This document shows, one piece after another, positions 20,164 through 30,020 of a DNA stretch of 64,000 nucleotides (its first letter is position 1; each line of letters begins with the position of its first letter). Under the pieces are notes generated by a model. The model was not told the origin of the DNA. It was given only the letters and a program-made list of their open reading frames with translations, and ran no database searches. The DNA is taken from positions 62,001 through 126,000 of the forward strand of contig NZ_BCPT01000005.1 in the NCBI RefSeq assembly GCF_001544095.1, read 5' to 3'. Source of the DNA: Enterococcus casseliflavus NBRC 100478 (GTDB lineage Bacteria > Bacillota > Bacilli > Lactobacillales > Enterococcaceae). The position numbers were made by a program, and so were the translations under genes.

Positions 20164-21447
20164 TTATTGCCCACCTTTTTGCCATACTGTTTTACCATTT
20201 ACAAATGTATAACTCGTATCCCCATATAACGTCCATCCACCGAAAGGCGTATTGACTCCTTTTGATAGGAATTGCTTAGGATCCACGTTATAAGCTGATT
20301 CTAAGTCAAAAATTGCCAGGTCGGCTTTGTCTCCGACCATCATCGTTCCAGCACTTAGACCAAAGAGCGACGCTGGTTTCACGGTCATCCAATCCACTAG
20401 CTGCTGCAAGGTAAAGCGTCCTGTTTTCACAAAATGAGTGTACAACAATTGGAAGGCATATTCTGATCCGACGATGCCAAATGGTGCTTTTAAAAAGCTT
20501 TGCATTTTTTCTTCATAGCCATGTGGGGCATGATCCGTCGCGATACAATCGATCGTGCCATCCAACAGACCTTCGATCAACGCTTCACGGTCTTCTTGCC
20601 CACGTAACGGTGGGTTCATTTTCCAAAAGCCTTCATCGGCAGGAATATCTTCATCGATGAGAAGCAAATGGTGGGGAGAAACTTCGGCTGTCACATGGAT
20701 CCCAGCTTTTTTGGCATCTCGAATCACTCGAACACTTTCTTTCGTAGAGACATGGCAGACATGGTAATGGGCTCCTGTTGCTTCCGCCAAAAGCACATCC
20801 CGAGCGATTTGAGAAGCTTCTGTTACACTCAAGATCCCTGGCAATCCAAGTTCTTCTGCTTTTTTACCAGCATGCATCACGCCGCCAAAGAGTAAGGAAT
20901 CATCTTCTGTATGGGCAACCAAGGCCAAGTCATTTTCGGCGGCTTGCTTCATTGCCAAATACATTGTGCCAGCAGTCTGAACCCCGACACCGTCATTTGT
21001 TAAGGCAAATGCCCCCGCGGCTTTCATTCCAGCTGCATCCGTCAACGTTTCGCTGCGCAAGTTTTCGGTGATCGGGGCGTATTGTAAGACATTGATTGAT
21101 GCAGCTGCGTTGATTTTTTCGTAAACAGCTGCTAATTTTTCTGGTGTATCAGGAACTGGGTCAAGGTTTGGCATTGCGCAAACTGTCGTAAACCCGCCAC
21201 GAGCGGCTGCCATGCTGCCCGTTTCGATTGTTTCTTTGTATTCAAAGCCCGGTTCTCTGAAGTGTACATGAACATCCACTAAACCTGGTGTGATCAATTG
21301 CTCTTTGGCATCGATGACTTCGTCAAAATCTGTTTCGGGAAATGCTGTACCGATCCCGCGAATGATTCCGTCTTCGATCCAAATTGCTGCAGGCACACAG
21401 TGATTGTCTTTTTTGATGATTTTACCGTTTTTAATGAGTGTTTTCAT
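20164..21447 (-). CDS. pyrC: Dihydroorotase
   Basis: PyrC cyclises carbamoyl-aspartate to dihydroorotate using a zinc centre. The 427-residue length marks the large, class I type usual in Bacillota. Zinc-binding His60 and His62 are in [11 protein letters not shown], further ligands in HVSTKES and ATDHAPH. The gene sits between pyrB and carA in the pyr operon with a GGAGG site at the ATG. Confidence 0.96.
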   Translation of the reverse strand: MKTLIKNGKIIKKDNHCVPAAIWIEDGIIRGIGTAFPETDFDEVIDAKEQLITPGLVDVHVHFREPGFEYKETIETGSMAAARGGFTTVCAMPNLDPVPDTPEKLAAVYEKINAAASINVLQYAPITENLRSETLTDAAGMKAAGAFALTNDGVGVQTAGTMYLAMKQAAENDLALVAHTEDDSLLFGGVMHAGKKAEELGLPGILSVTEASQIARDVLLAEATGAHYHVCHVSTKESVRVIRDAKKAGIHVTAEVSPHHLLLIDEDIPADEGFWKMNPPLRGQEDREALIEGLLDGTIDCIATDHAPHGYEEKMQSFLKAPFGIVGSEYAFQLLYTHFVKTGRFTLQQLVDWMTVKPASLFGLSAGTMMVGDKADLAIFDLESAYNVDPKQFLSKGVNTPFGGWTLYGDTSYTFVNGKTVWQKGGQ

Positions 21448-21483
21448 GTAAACTTCCTCCTCTAATTCATTCCTTTTTGCCTG

Positions 21484-22410
21484 TTAGGCCTTACCGTTCA
21501 ACACCGCTTCAAGAATTGCCATTCGAACAAAGACGCCATTGGACATCTGGGTGATGATGCGCGAGCGTAAGCTTTCAACTAAGGCATCAGCTAACTCCAC
21601 ATCGCGATTGACTGGTGCTGGGTGCATAATGATCGCATGCTCTTTCATTCTTGCGGCGCGTTCGACGGTCAACCCGTGATTTTTTAAGTATTCTTCTTTT
21701 GAAAAGCTTTCCGTTCCATCATGGCGCTCGTGCTGGACACGAAGCATCATCATGACATCGACTTCTGCGACCAATTCGTCGAGTGGCATCCAGTGACCGT
21801 ATACTTCAAATTCTTCGTCATACCATTCCTTTGGACCTGAGAAGAAGACTTTCGCGCCGAGACGCTTCAACATTTGCATGTTTGATTTCGCGACCCGTGA
21901 GTGGGTGATGTCGCCTACGATTGCGACTTTCAAGTCATCAAAGTGCCCGAACTCTTCATAGATCGTCATCAGATCTAGCAAACATTGCGTAGGGTGTTGG
22001 CCGCTGCCGTCCCCACCATTGATGATACTGCACTGGATCGTTTTGCTTTGGATCAAAGAGTCGTAGTAGTTTTCATCGCCGTGGCGAATGACCGCAACGT
22101 CTACACCTAAAGCCGACATCGTCAAGACCGTGTCATACAAGGTCTCGCCTTTTTGAACAGAGCTGGTGGAGGCTTCAAATTCGATGACTTCGATCCCTAG
22201 TTTTTTCTCAGCAACATCGAAGCTTTTGTGGGTTCTGGTACTGTTCTCAAAAAAGAGATTTGTTGCGAAATATTGTTCTTTTTGGGGCATCCATTTCGCC
22301 CCTCTTTTAAATTCTTGTCCTCTGCGGATGAGTCCCATCACTTCACGGTCCGTCAATGCTTCGACCGTCAAAAGATGCTTTAAGCTGATTCTTTCGGATT
22401 GAATAATCAT
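21484..22410 (-). CDS. pyrB: Aspartate carbamoyltransferase, catalytic subunit
   Basis: PyrB condenses carbamoyl phosphate with aspartate. The carbamoyl-phosphate-binding STRTHKSF starts at residue 57, and [11 protein letters not shown] and [11 protein letters not shown] are further family motifs. The 308-residue length fits a Gram-positive unregulated ATCase; no pyrI regulatory subunit gene accompanies it. It is third in the pyr operon after pyrP. Confidence 0.97.
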   Translation of the reverse strand: MIIQSERISLKHLLTVEALTDREVMGLIRRGQEFKRGAKWMPQKEQYFATNLFFENSTRTHKSFDVAEKKLGIEVIEFEASTSSVQKGETLYDTVLTMSALGVDVAVIRHGDENYYDSLIQSKTIQCSIINGGDGSGQHPTQCLLDLMTIYEEFGHFDDLKVAIVGDITHSRVAKSNMQMLKRLGAKVFFSGPKEWYDEEFEVYGHWMPLDELVAEVDVMMMLRVQHERHDGTESFSKEEYLKNHGLTVERAARMKEHAIIMHPAPVNRDVELADALVESLRSRIITQMSNGVFVRMAILEAVLNGKA

Positions 22411-22457
22411 GAATGAATTCCTCCTTTGATTCTGTTTAAACGATGAGTTGGCACAAG

Positions 22458-23738
22458 TTATTTTTCTTCGCTGCGGGAGCTGTCAGGTAAAATAAGATTC
22501 AAGAAGATTCCTAGGACAGTTGCTAACGCCATTGCGGATAAGGTGAAGGTCCCGACCGTGAAGACAAGCCCGCCGATTCCTACCACAAGGATCACTGACG
22601 CAATGATCAAATTCTTTTTACGATCAAAATCGATTTTATTGTCGATCAAAATTTTCAACCCGCTGGCAGCGATGACGCCAAAGAGCAGGAAGCTGATCCC
22701 TGAGATGACTGGACCAGGAATACTTAAGATCAATGCGCTTAGTTTTCCAACGAAGCCTAGTACGATGGCTAGAATTGCCGCACCACCGATGACGAACACG
22801 CTGTGGACGCGTGTAATGGCTAAAACCCCGATGTTTTCTCCGTAACTTGTCACTGGGGGTCCCCCAACGAGACCGGCTGCGATTTGAGCAAAACCATCGC
22901 CCAAAAGTGTTCGGTTCAAGCCTGGCTCTTCAAAAAAGTTCCGCTTCGTTAATTTGTTCAAGACCATCAGATGACCAATGTGTTCGGTCATGGTAACAAA
23001 AGCGATCGGTGCCATCGTCGTGATCGCATTCAGATACAGTTTTGGTTCATAGTTAATGAAGGGAATCTCGAAGCTCGGCATGCCAAACCAGTTGGCGTCA
23101 ATGATGGGCTGTACATCGACGATTCCCGCTGCTAAGGCGATCAAGTATCCGCCCACGATCCCCAGAAGGATCGGAATCAGTCCTAAGAACCCTCGCAGAA
23201 ACATATTGAAGAAAATCGTTAATCCTAAGGTAGCCAACGCTACCAGAATGTACTTGAAATCGTAGACTGAGTCATTGTACATCGCATTCTGAGCTGCGTT
23301 AGCAGCTAACCCTAATCCAATCACCATAATCACAGGGCCGACAATGATCGGTGGTAAGATCTTATCCAACCAAGCAGCACCTGCACGTTTAATGATCATC
23401 GAAACGATCACGTAGACCAACCCAGTCGTGATGGCGCCTTGTGCGATAGCTGGGTAGCCGTCAGATTTCATCAGCATCTGCATCGCTGCGATAAACGCAA
23501 AGCTGCTGCCTAGATACGCTGGAATCTTCCCTTTCGTCGTAACCAAGTAAACCAATGTTCCAATACCTGAACTAACTAATGCGATGCTGGGGTTGATCCC
23601 AACGAGGATCGGAACTAAAACGGTTGCCCCAAACATCGTGAAAAGATGTTGTAAGCTTAGGCCTAACCAAGGCAGTGCTTTGGGCCGATCTTTGATGTCT
23701 AAAACTGCGTCTGGATTACGAAATTCTTGCTTCTGCAT
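22458..23738 (-). CDS. pyrP: Uracil permease (NCS2/UraA family)
   Basis: A 426-residue membrane protein with about twelve to fourteen hydrophobic segments. It has the NCS2 signature region [23 protein letters not shown] and [10 protein letters not shown]. It imports uracil for salvage. It lies between pyrR and pyrB, as in B. subtilis. The gap from pyrR is only 19 bases, so no separate attenuator precedes it here. Confidence 0.95.
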   Translation of the reverse strand: MQKQEFRNPDAVLDIKDRPKALPWLGLSLQHLFTMFGATVLVPILVGINPSIALVSSGIGTLVYLVTTKGKIPAYLGSSFAFIAAMQMLMKSDGYPAIAQGAITTGLVYVIVSMIIKRAGAAWLDKILPPIIVGPVIMVIGLGLAANAAQNAMYNDSVYDFKYILVALATLGLTIFFNMFLRGFLGLIPILLGIVGGYLIALAAGIVDVQPIIDANWFGMPSFEIPFINYEPKLYLNAITTMAPIAFVTMTEHIGHLMVLNKLTKRNFFEEPGLNRTLLGDGFAQIAAGLVGGPPVTSYGENIGVLAITRVHSVFVIGGAAILAIVLGFVGKLSALILSIPGPVISGISFLLFGVIAASGLKILIDNKIDFDRKKNLIIASVILVVGIGGLVFTVGTFTLSAMALATVLGIFLNLILPDSSRSEEK

Positions 23739-23757
23739 GTTGCTGTCACTCTTCTTC

Positions 23758-24297
<540 letters not shown>

Positions 24298-24327
24298 TTA
24301 TTCCCTCCTAATTTTGAACATAAAAAA

Positions 24328-24352
24328 ACTCCTACCTGCTTGAGGTAGGAGT
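24328..24352 (-). terminator. Terminator of the PyrR-controlled attenuator
   Basis: On the minus strand ACTCCTACCT pairs with AGGTAGGAGT around a five-base loop and is followed by a run of T residues, just before the pyrR ribosome-binding site. It is the terminator whose formation PyrR-UMP would favour. Confidence 0.9.
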
Positions 24353-24466
24353 CATGTTTTCCGATCGTTGCCTAAAATCCCATTCTGTGGATTTTGGGTA
24401 CACGTTATCATCTAGTAAGGGTTCGAATCTCCAACGCGGGAGTCGTCTGCTTACTCATTCCTTCTT

Positions 24467-24480
24467 AGCCTCACGGGACT
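24467..24480 (-). promoter_or_regulatory. PyrR-binding loop in the pyr leader RNA
   Basis: The minus-strand sequence AGTCCCGTGAGGCT matches the PyrR anti-antiterminator consensus AGUCCNGNGAGGCU known from B. subtilis. It lies about 115 bases before the terminator at 24328-24352. It is the only copy I see within the pyr operon. Confidence 0.88.
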
Positions 24481-24512
24481 ACATTTAAAGGAGCTATTTA
24501 GTTGTTACAATT

Positions 24513-24541
24513 ACTATACAGTTCTCACACAAAAAAATCAA
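24513..24541 (-). promoter_or_regulatory. Promoter of the pyr operon
   Basis: On the minus strand TTGATT (24536-24541), a 17-base spacer and TATAGT (24513-24518) lie directly before the PyrR leader. The -35 element overlaps the 3' end of rluD. Confidence 0.75.
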
Positions 24542-25446
24542 TCATTTTTTCGCAATTTTTTTAACGTATCCGAGAACAGCTCTGGTAATGGCGCTTCAAA
24601 GACTAGCGACTCGCCTGTTGTTGGGTGGGTGAAGCCTAGAAGCTTGGCATGTAAAAACTGCCCATTGCCTTTTAGCGTGCGCTTAGGTCCATATAGCGGA
24701 TCGCCAGCTAGCGGAAAACCGATGTACTGCATGTGGACTCTTATTTGATGGGTTCTTCCTGTTTCCAGCTGTAGTTCTACTAAGGTGAACTGCTCGAAGC
24801 GCTCCAACACGGTGAAGTGAGTGACAGCGGGTTTACCATTTTCGATCACGGCTTGCATTTTGCGATTGACTTTTGATCGACCGATCGGTGCATTGATGGT
24901 GCCTTTTTCGTGGCTGATCGTACCATGAACCAATGCTACGTACTTGCGTAACGATGTTTTGTCTTTCAATTGTTTCGCTAACGACTCGTGCGCCTGATCA
25001 TTTTTGGCGATCATTAACAGACCCGACGTATCTTTGTCGATTCGATGAACGATTCCTGGCCGAACAACATCATTGATCGTGGATAAATCATCCATATGGT
25101 ACAATAATGCATTAACCAAGGTGCCATTTGGATGCCCAGCGGATGGATGAACCACCATCCCTTGCGGTTTGTTGATGACTGCCACATCAGCATCTTGATA
25201 GACGATCGTCAAAGGAATATTTTCTGGTTGTAAGTCTACAACTTCAGGTTCTGGTACTTGGATGATCAAGTGATCACCTGCTTTTACCTTATAATTTGCC
25301 CGAACCGTTTCGCCCTTCAATGTGACCGCATCTTCTTTTAGCCACTGCTGGATTTGTGACCGACTATGATTTGGCAAGCGTTCAGCCAACACTTTGTCGA
25401 CCCGCCCTTTTTCTTCTTTAATGATTACTTCAATTTGCTTTTCCAT
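24538..25446 (-). CDS. rluD: RluD-family 23S rRNA pseudouridine synthase (YlyB type)
   Basis: Modifies uridines in ribosomal RNA. An N-terminal S4 RNA-binding domain (about 13-75) precedes the RluA-type catalytic domain with the aspartate motif HRIDKDTSGLL near residue 138 and GRTHQIRVH. I start at MEKQIEV (25444-25446), which has AAGGAG six bases upstream, giving 302 residues. The gene overlaps the lspA 3' end by 17 bases, so translation is coupled. The order lspA-rluD-pyrR is the same as in B. subtilis (lspA-ylyB-pyrR). Confidence 0.93.
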   Translation of the reverse strand: MEKQIEVIIKEEKGRVDKVLAERLPNHSRSQIQQWLKEDAVTLKGETVRANYKVKAGDHLIIQVPEPEVVDLQPENIPLTIVYQDADVAVINKPQGMVVHPSAGHPNGTLVNALLYHMDDLSTINDVVRPGIVHRIDKDTSGLLMIAKNDQAHESLAKQLKDKTSLRKYVALVHGTISHEKGTINAPIGRSKVNRKMQAVIENGKPAVTHFTVLERFEQFTLVELQLETGRTHQIRVHMQYIGFPLAGDPLYGPKRTLKGNGQFLHAKLLGFTHPTTGESLVFEAPLPELFSDTLKKLRKND

Positions 25447-25915
25447 TTGATTCTCCTTGTTTCCCTTTTGCTTCGTCATCTACCAGTGCATAAATAAAAA
25501 TCAAGATCACCCCGAACACTAATGACATATCAGCGATATTGAAAATTGGGAAATTGATAAAATCAAGCTGGAACATATCGACCACAAAGCCATGCTGCAA
25601 CCGATCGATAAAATTACCGATCGCCCCACCTAGAACAAACGCCAGTCCGAAACGAAACCATAGGCTGCTTTTTTGGTAGCGAAACAATAGGTAAACAACA
25701 ACAGCAACCGCGATAACGGTGATGATCGCAAAAAAGGTGATTTTTCCTTCTAGAATACTCCAAGCTGCGCCCGTATTCTGAAGATAGGTCAGGGACAACA
25801 CATTGTCGATCAGAGAATGTGTTTCACCCAGTTGATAATTGGCAACGATCCAAATTTTCAGCCATTGATCCAAGCCAATGACAACAGCACTTAACAAAAA
25901 AAACAACGCGATCAT
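25430..25915 (-). CDS. lspA: Lipoprotein signal peptidase (signal peptidase II)
   Basis: Cleaves prolipoproteins before the lipidated Cys in the cytoplasmic membrane. The 161-residue protein has four hydrophobic segments. The two catalytic aspartate motifs are visible: GGAIGNFIDRLQHG and FPIFNIADMSLVFG. The conserved NTGAAWSIL is near residue 52. The start overlaps the upstream CBS gene (ATGA at 25912-25915). Confidence 0.95.
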   Translation of the reverse strand: MIALFFLLSAVVIGLDQWLKIWIVANYQLGETHSLIDNVLSLTYLQNTGAAWSILEGKITFFAIITVIAVAVVVYLLFRYQKSSLWFRFGLAFVLGGAIGNFIDRLQHGFVVDMFQLDFINFPIFNIADMSLVFGVILIFIYALVDDEAKGKQGESNGKAN

Positions 25916-26619
25916 AAATTTTCCACTCTTTCTTCTTTAAAAATATCTCGCGGACGGATGATGCCCAAGAGATTTCCATTCGGATTTTTATCCTTGGTGA
26001 TCAAAACCGCCTCAAGCAGGGCATTTTTTTGAAACAATTCTTCCACTTCTACGATGGTCGTTTCAGCCGACACGAAACAATAATTCGATCGTTTCCCATC
26101 TCCTGCTAATAATTCATCTGCCGTTCTGCCTGCCAACTTGATTTCACCATGGAGGCTTTCTTTCGCTAACCAGTATCCCAGCATCCGCAAGGTGATCAAG
26201 CCCAAAAATCGACCATTATCATAGATCGGAAATTGTGAATAGCGCTTTTGGGCAACGATTTTCAATAACTCTGGTAATGGCAGGTGCTTTTCAAAACCAG
26301 TCACTCGTTTCGCAAAACGCGGCATGACTTTTTCAGGTGCCAGTAAGGAGCGTTCAATTTCTTGGATGCGATTGACAACCCATTCATTCGGTTCCGCAAT
26401 GACAAAGTTTTCTCCGATTTTTTCATGTACGATGGCATTGCGCAGCTGAGCCATTTGTAATAGATCATCTTCTGCTCTTCTGACATTGATATTTTTGCTT
26501 TTTGACAAGCGACGAACCATTTCAGAAAAACCCATATTCCGCGGATTATCCAATTCGTCACGAAGCCGCTTTTCGATTCGATTAAAACTGCTCAAAAATT
26601 GATCTGCACCACTAGCCAT
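25912..26619 (-). CDS. CBS-domain protein of unknown function
   Basis: A 235-residue soluble protein. The C-terminal half (about 105-232) is a pair of CBS motifs: KRYSQFPIYDNGRFLGLIT and VLITKDKNPNGNLLGIIRPRDI. CBS pairs usually bind adenine nucleotides. The N-terminal part (RIEKRLRDELDNPRNMGFSEMVRRLSKSKNINVRRAEDDLLQMAQLRNAIVHE) is helical and resembles a HEPN-like helical segment, a weak similarity only. It overlaps both neighbours, a small membrane protein and lspA. Regulatory sensing of nucleotides is possible; function is unknown. Confidence 0.8.
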   Translation of the reverse strand: MASGADQFLSSFNRIEKRLRDELDNPRNMGFSEMVRRLSKSKNINVRRAEDDLLQMAQLRNAIVHEKIGENFVIAEPNEWVVNRIQEIERSLLAPEKVMPRFAKRVTGFEKHLPLPELLKIVAQKRYSQFPIYDNGRFLGLITLRMLGYWLAKESLHGEIKLAGRTADELLAGDGKRSNYCFVSAETTIVEVEELFQKNALLEAVLITKDKNPNGNLLGIIRPRDIFKEERVENL

Positions 26620-27019
26620 GAGGAACCTCCTTGATAAGATACGCTTTTTTTAAATAAATCAAAACAAAGACAAAATATGCCACTAAATACACACCGACAA
26701 AAAGCAACGAGTAAAGGGAGATGGATAATAAGCCCAATACCCCCATCATGAGAAAAAGGCTTAAATAAAAGCCGATATATATTCTTTTAAGCGCAGGATT
26801 CATCACGACCTCCAGCTTGAGCGCTGATTGGCCTTTTGGTAACTGAAAAGGCTGACTTTCTAAAAAAAACATGCGCACACGAATCGGCGTCCGCTCAGCC
26901 AGCGCCAAAAAAATCGTTTGCTGATGATTGATGGCAGCGATTCTTTTTTTTCCTTGCATGACCTCCAAGGGACTGCCCATTCCATAAAAACCAGTCCTCC
27001 TAGTTAGTTGTAGCTCCAT
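26612..27019 (-). CDS. Small membrane protein of unknown function
   Basis: About 135 residues, with a polar N-terminal half (about 1-78) containing a short beta-rich region and two membrane segments (about 80-100 and 105-125: FYLSLFLMMGVLGLLSISLY, FVGVYLVAYFVFVLIYL). A GAGGTGAT site precedes the ATG at 27017-27019; a TTG six bases upstream is an alternative. It overlaps the CBS gene by eight bases, so the two may act together, with lspA and rluD downstream. I do not recognise the family. Confidence 0.72.
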   Translation of the reverse strand: MELQLTRRTGFYGMGSPLEVMQGKKRIAAINHQQTIFLALAERTPIRVRMFFLESQPFQLPKGQSALKLEVVMNPALKRIYIGFYLSLFLMMGVLGLLSISLYSLLFVGVYLVAYFVFVLIYLKKAYLIKEVPHG

Positions 27020-27247
27020 TGACAAAGATCACCTCAATTGGTTAAGTATACTTGATTATCAAAAGAAAGAAAATAGACTTTTGCTTGCTTCCTTGATTAT
27101 TATAACAAGAATCCCTACTTTTATCTTCCATCACGTCTAATGAACGAGAAAAAGACGAATGCCGCTTGCACCCGTCCTTTCAAATCATCTCTTTCCGTTT
27201 TTCCGTTTCAAATGCCGCGAATGCCTTCTTTGTTTGTGATAGCTCTT

Positions 27248-28918
27248 TTAGAAAAGACCGATCGCTTGGCCATCAGAAGTCACGTCCATATTGATGGCGG
27301 CAGGTTTCTTCGGTAATCCTGGCATCGTCATCACGGCACCTGTCAAGGCTACGATAAAGCCAGCCCCTAATTTTGGCACGAATTCGCGAATCGTTACTGT
27401 AAAGTCATCTGGTGCGCCCAATCGCTTTGGATCATCACTGAAGGAATACTGGGTTTTTGCCATACAGATCGGCAGCTGATCCCAGCCTTGTTCTTTGAAG
27501 CTTTGCAACTGTGCCTTGGCTTTCGGCGCAAACTCAACCTCTGCCCCGCCATAGATTTCCCGCACGATCAAAGAAGCTTTATCCGCTAAAGGCAAATCGT
27601 CGGTATACAAGCGTTGATAGTTGGCAGGTTTTTCCTCGATTACTTGAACCACTGCTTTTGCTAGATCCGTTCCACCTGCACCACCGTCTGCCCAAACGGC
27701 TGTCCGTGCGATGGTGACGTCGATTTGCTGGCACATGGTTTCGACTAATGTTCGCTCCGCTTCGGTGTCTTGTGAGAACTCATTAAGCGCAACGACAACT
27801 GGAATCCCGTATTTACGCATGTTTTCAACATGTCGCTTTAAATTACTGAAGCCTAACTCTAATGCTTTTAAGTTTTCTGTCCCTAAATCAGCCACAGCGA
27901 CCCCACCATGCATCTTCAGTGCTCTGATCGTCGCTACTACTACGATCGCATCTGGTGCCTTTGATAAGTTCGGTGTTTTGATATCAAGAAATTTCTCTGC
28001 CCCTAAGTCAGCACCAAACCCAGCTTCGGTCACCGTGTATTCGCCTAAGTGCAAAGCCGTCTCGGTTGCGATGACACTATTACACCCATGGGCAATATTC
28101 GCAAAAGGTCCGCCATGGATCAGCGCAGGGGTTCCTTCAATCGTTTGAACAAGATTCGGTTTGAGGGCATCTTTTAAAAGTAAGGCTAAAGCACCTTGGA
28201 CCGCCAGATCTTTTACGTAAATCGGTTGTTTCTCAAAAGAATAACCAATTAAAATCTTTCCTAATCGCTCTTTTAAATTATCAATGCTTGTTGCCAAGCA
28301 CAAAATCGCCATGATTTCACTAGCAACAGTGATGTCAAAACCGTCTTCTCGGGGAACGCCTTGTAACGGTCCCCCTAGACCGACGATCACTTGTCGTAAC
28401 GCTCGATCATTCAAATCGACAACCCGTTTCCATGTGACCCGACGTCCGTCGATCCCCAACTCATTGCCTTGCTGGATATGATTGTCGATCAATGCAGACA
28501 AGGCATTGTTTGCTGCTGTGATCGCATGCATATCGCCAGTGAAGTGTAAGTTGATGTCCTCCATCGGCAACACTTGTGCTTTGCCGCCGCCGGTGGCGCC
28601 GCCTTTGATGCCCATTACTGGTCCTAAAGATGGCTCACGTAAGGCGATGACGGTTTGCTTGCCGATTTGATTTAACGCATCTGCAAGTCCAATGGTCACG
28701 GTTGACTTGCCTTCTCCAGCGGGTGTCGGACTGATCGCTGTGACTAAAATGAGTTTACCCAGTGGATTGTTTGCTTTTTCGGTGATTGCCGACCATTCGA
28801 TTTTTGCTTTATACTTGCCATAAAGTTCCAGGTCATCTCCTGTTAAACCAAGTGGTTCAGCAATTTCAATAATCGGTTTAGGCATTGATTCTTGTGCAAT
28901 TTCGATATCTGATTTCAT
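27248..28918 (-). CDS. fhs: Formate-tetrahydrofolate ligase
   Basis: ATP-dependent ligation of formate to tetrahydrofolate, feeding one-carbon units to purine and fMet synthesis. With the start at MKSDIEIAQ (28916-28918, GAGGG site) it has 556 residues, the usual length. The P-loop-like [14 protein letters not shown] is near residue 65, with [24 protein letters not shown] following. It stands alone. The flanking gaps 27026-27247 and 28919-29064 show no gene. Confidence 0.97.
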   Translation of the reverse strand: MKSDIEIAQESMPKPIIEIAEPLGLTGDDLELYGKYKAKIEWSAITEKANNPLGKLILVTAISPTPAGEGKSTVTIGLADALNQIGKQTVIALREPSLGPVMGIKGGATGGGKAQVLPMEDINLHFTGDMHAITAANNALSALIDNHIQQGNELGIDGRRVTWKRVVDLNDRALRQVIVGLGGPLQGVPREDGFDITVASEIMAILCLATSIDNLKERLGKILIGYSFEKQPIYVKDLAVQGALALLLKDALKPNLVQTIEGTPALIHGGPFANIAHGCNSVIATETALHLGEYTVTEAGFGADLGAEKFLDIKTPNLSKAPDAIVVVATIRALKMHGGVAVADLGTENLKALELGFSNLKRHVENMRKYGIPVVVALNEFSQDTEAERTLVETMCQQIDVTIARTAVWADGGAGGTDLAKAVVQVIEEKPANYQRLYTDDLPLADKASLIVREIYGGAEVEFAPKAKAQLQSFKEQGWDQLPICMAKTQYSFSDDPKRLGAPDDFTVTIREFVPKLGAGFIVALTGAVMTMPGLPKKPAAINMDVTSDGQAIGLF

Positions 28919-29064
28919 TTTTACCCTCAATTCACGAACTATTTAGCACTTTAAAATGTATTTTGTTTGCTATGCTCTTATTATACTTGATTTTATTCAG
29001 AAAGAAAGAGTGATTTTTCACACTTTTACAAGAAGTTTCACGAATCCTTTATGTAAACAAAAAA

Positions 29065-29109
29065 CAACGTCCCTCCTAAGGCTGTAACGCCAAAAGGAGT
29101 GATCGTTGC
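29065..29109 (-). terminator. Intrinsic terminator downstream of the EbsA-like gene
   Basis: On the minus strand GCAACG-N4-CTCCT pairs with AGGAG-N3-CGTTG, followed by TTTTTTG. It separates the EbsA-like gene from fhs. Confidence 0.75.
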
Positions 29110-29127
29110 TTTCTAGATTCCTATGAA

Positions 29128-29538
29128 TTACTCGTTGGTTTCGATCTGCACCCTTTTTTCAGGGATTTTTTCTTGAAAAAAAGTTTCTAACCATGCCACA
29201 TCTTTTTTACGCAACGTGAAGGTATACGTTTTTTGATGATCGGTAATGCTTATTAAACGGTTTATAATTTGCCATTTTTCTATCTCAGGTAAAGAAATAA
29301 GGCTTTTCTTCCATAAGCGCGCATAGCGAATCAGGAGCAAATCATTCCTGATGAGCATGCTTCGGTGAATCCCTAACCATACAAAAAAGAAAAAGACGGC
29401 TAAAACGAGGTTGCTTTTCCAATAAGGTCTGGTATTTTCTAACGAAAGAATCAAACTGATAAATAATATCATCATAGTAAACGACCAATAAATGATCGCT
29501 GTAGCAGCTTCCGGTTGCCAATACAATTTACGCTTCAT
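29128..29538 (-). CDS. EbsA-like small membrane protein
   Basis: A 136-residue protein with two membrane segments (about 12-33 and 42-62) and a cytoplasmic C-terminal domain. The latter contains RNDLLLIRYARLWKKSLISLPEIEKW and a YTFTLRKKDVAWLETFF block. Size, topology and position beside an RNase HI-like gene fit the enterococcal EbsA-like family, called pore-forming in some annotations. The biochemical function is not established. It is divergent from the RNase H-like gene, with both promoters in the 65-base gap. Confidence 0.62.
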   Translation of the reverse strand: MKRKLYWQPEAATAIIYWSFTMMILFISLILSLENTRPYWKSNLVLAVFFFFVWLGIHRSMLIRNDLLLIRYARLWKKSLISLPEIEKWQIINRLISITDHQKTYTFTLRKKDVAWLETFFQEKIPEKRVQIETNE

Positions 29539-29603
29539 AAAAGTTCCTCACAACATAAAATTTCTAGTATACTATCTTTATCATATCAAAAAAGGGTGAG
29601 ACA

Positions 29604-30020
29604 ATGTTAAAAGTTTATCTTGATGCTTCCACGAAAGGCAACCCCGGCCCTAGTGGCGGTGGAATCGTCATTGTCGGTACTGATCTGCATGAACAAATTG
29701 CGTTTCCGCTACCTGATTCAACCAACCACCAAGCAGAGTTCGCTGTGATGGTCAACGCGTTACAGCTGCTGATTGACAAAGGTTTACAGGAACAGACAAT
29801 TATGCTCTATACCGACAGCAAAGTCGTTGCGCAGACCATCGACAAGAATTATACCAAAAACCCTGCTTTTTCTGATTATTTAACAGAAATTCAATACTTG
29901 TTGAAACAGTTCGCTTTAGCAATCATCCAATGGGTCCCTGAGAGTCAAAACAAAGGTGCCGACCATTTGGCACGCCAAGGATTAGCAAAAGCGATGAAAT
30001 TAAAGGATCGGAGACAATAA
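29604..30020 (+). CDS. RNase HI-like protein
   Basis: A 138-residue RNase H fold protein. The first catalytic Asp is in VYLDASTKGNPGPSGGG, then the Glu in NHQAEFAVMVNAL, an Asp in LYTDSKVV and an Asp in KGADHLARQ. This is the compact RVT_3/RnhA-like type without a hybrid-binding N-terminal domain. It may cleave RNA in RNA-DNA hybrids or act on other structured nucleic acids. Its 3' end overlaps the convergent cls gene by 21 bases. Confidence 0.88.
   Translation: MLKVYLDASTKGNPGPSGGGIVIVGTDLHEQIAFPLPDSTNHQAEFAVMVNALQLLIDKGLQEQTIMLYTDSKVVAQTIDKNYTKNPAFSDYLTEIQYLLKQFALAIIQWVPESQNKGADHLARQGLAKAMKLKDRRQ

Noticed and set aside
27026-27247. Promoter (TATACT) before the small membrane protein gene
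   Set aside because: The -10 match is good but I find no acceptable -35 at 16-18 bases, so it is not listed.
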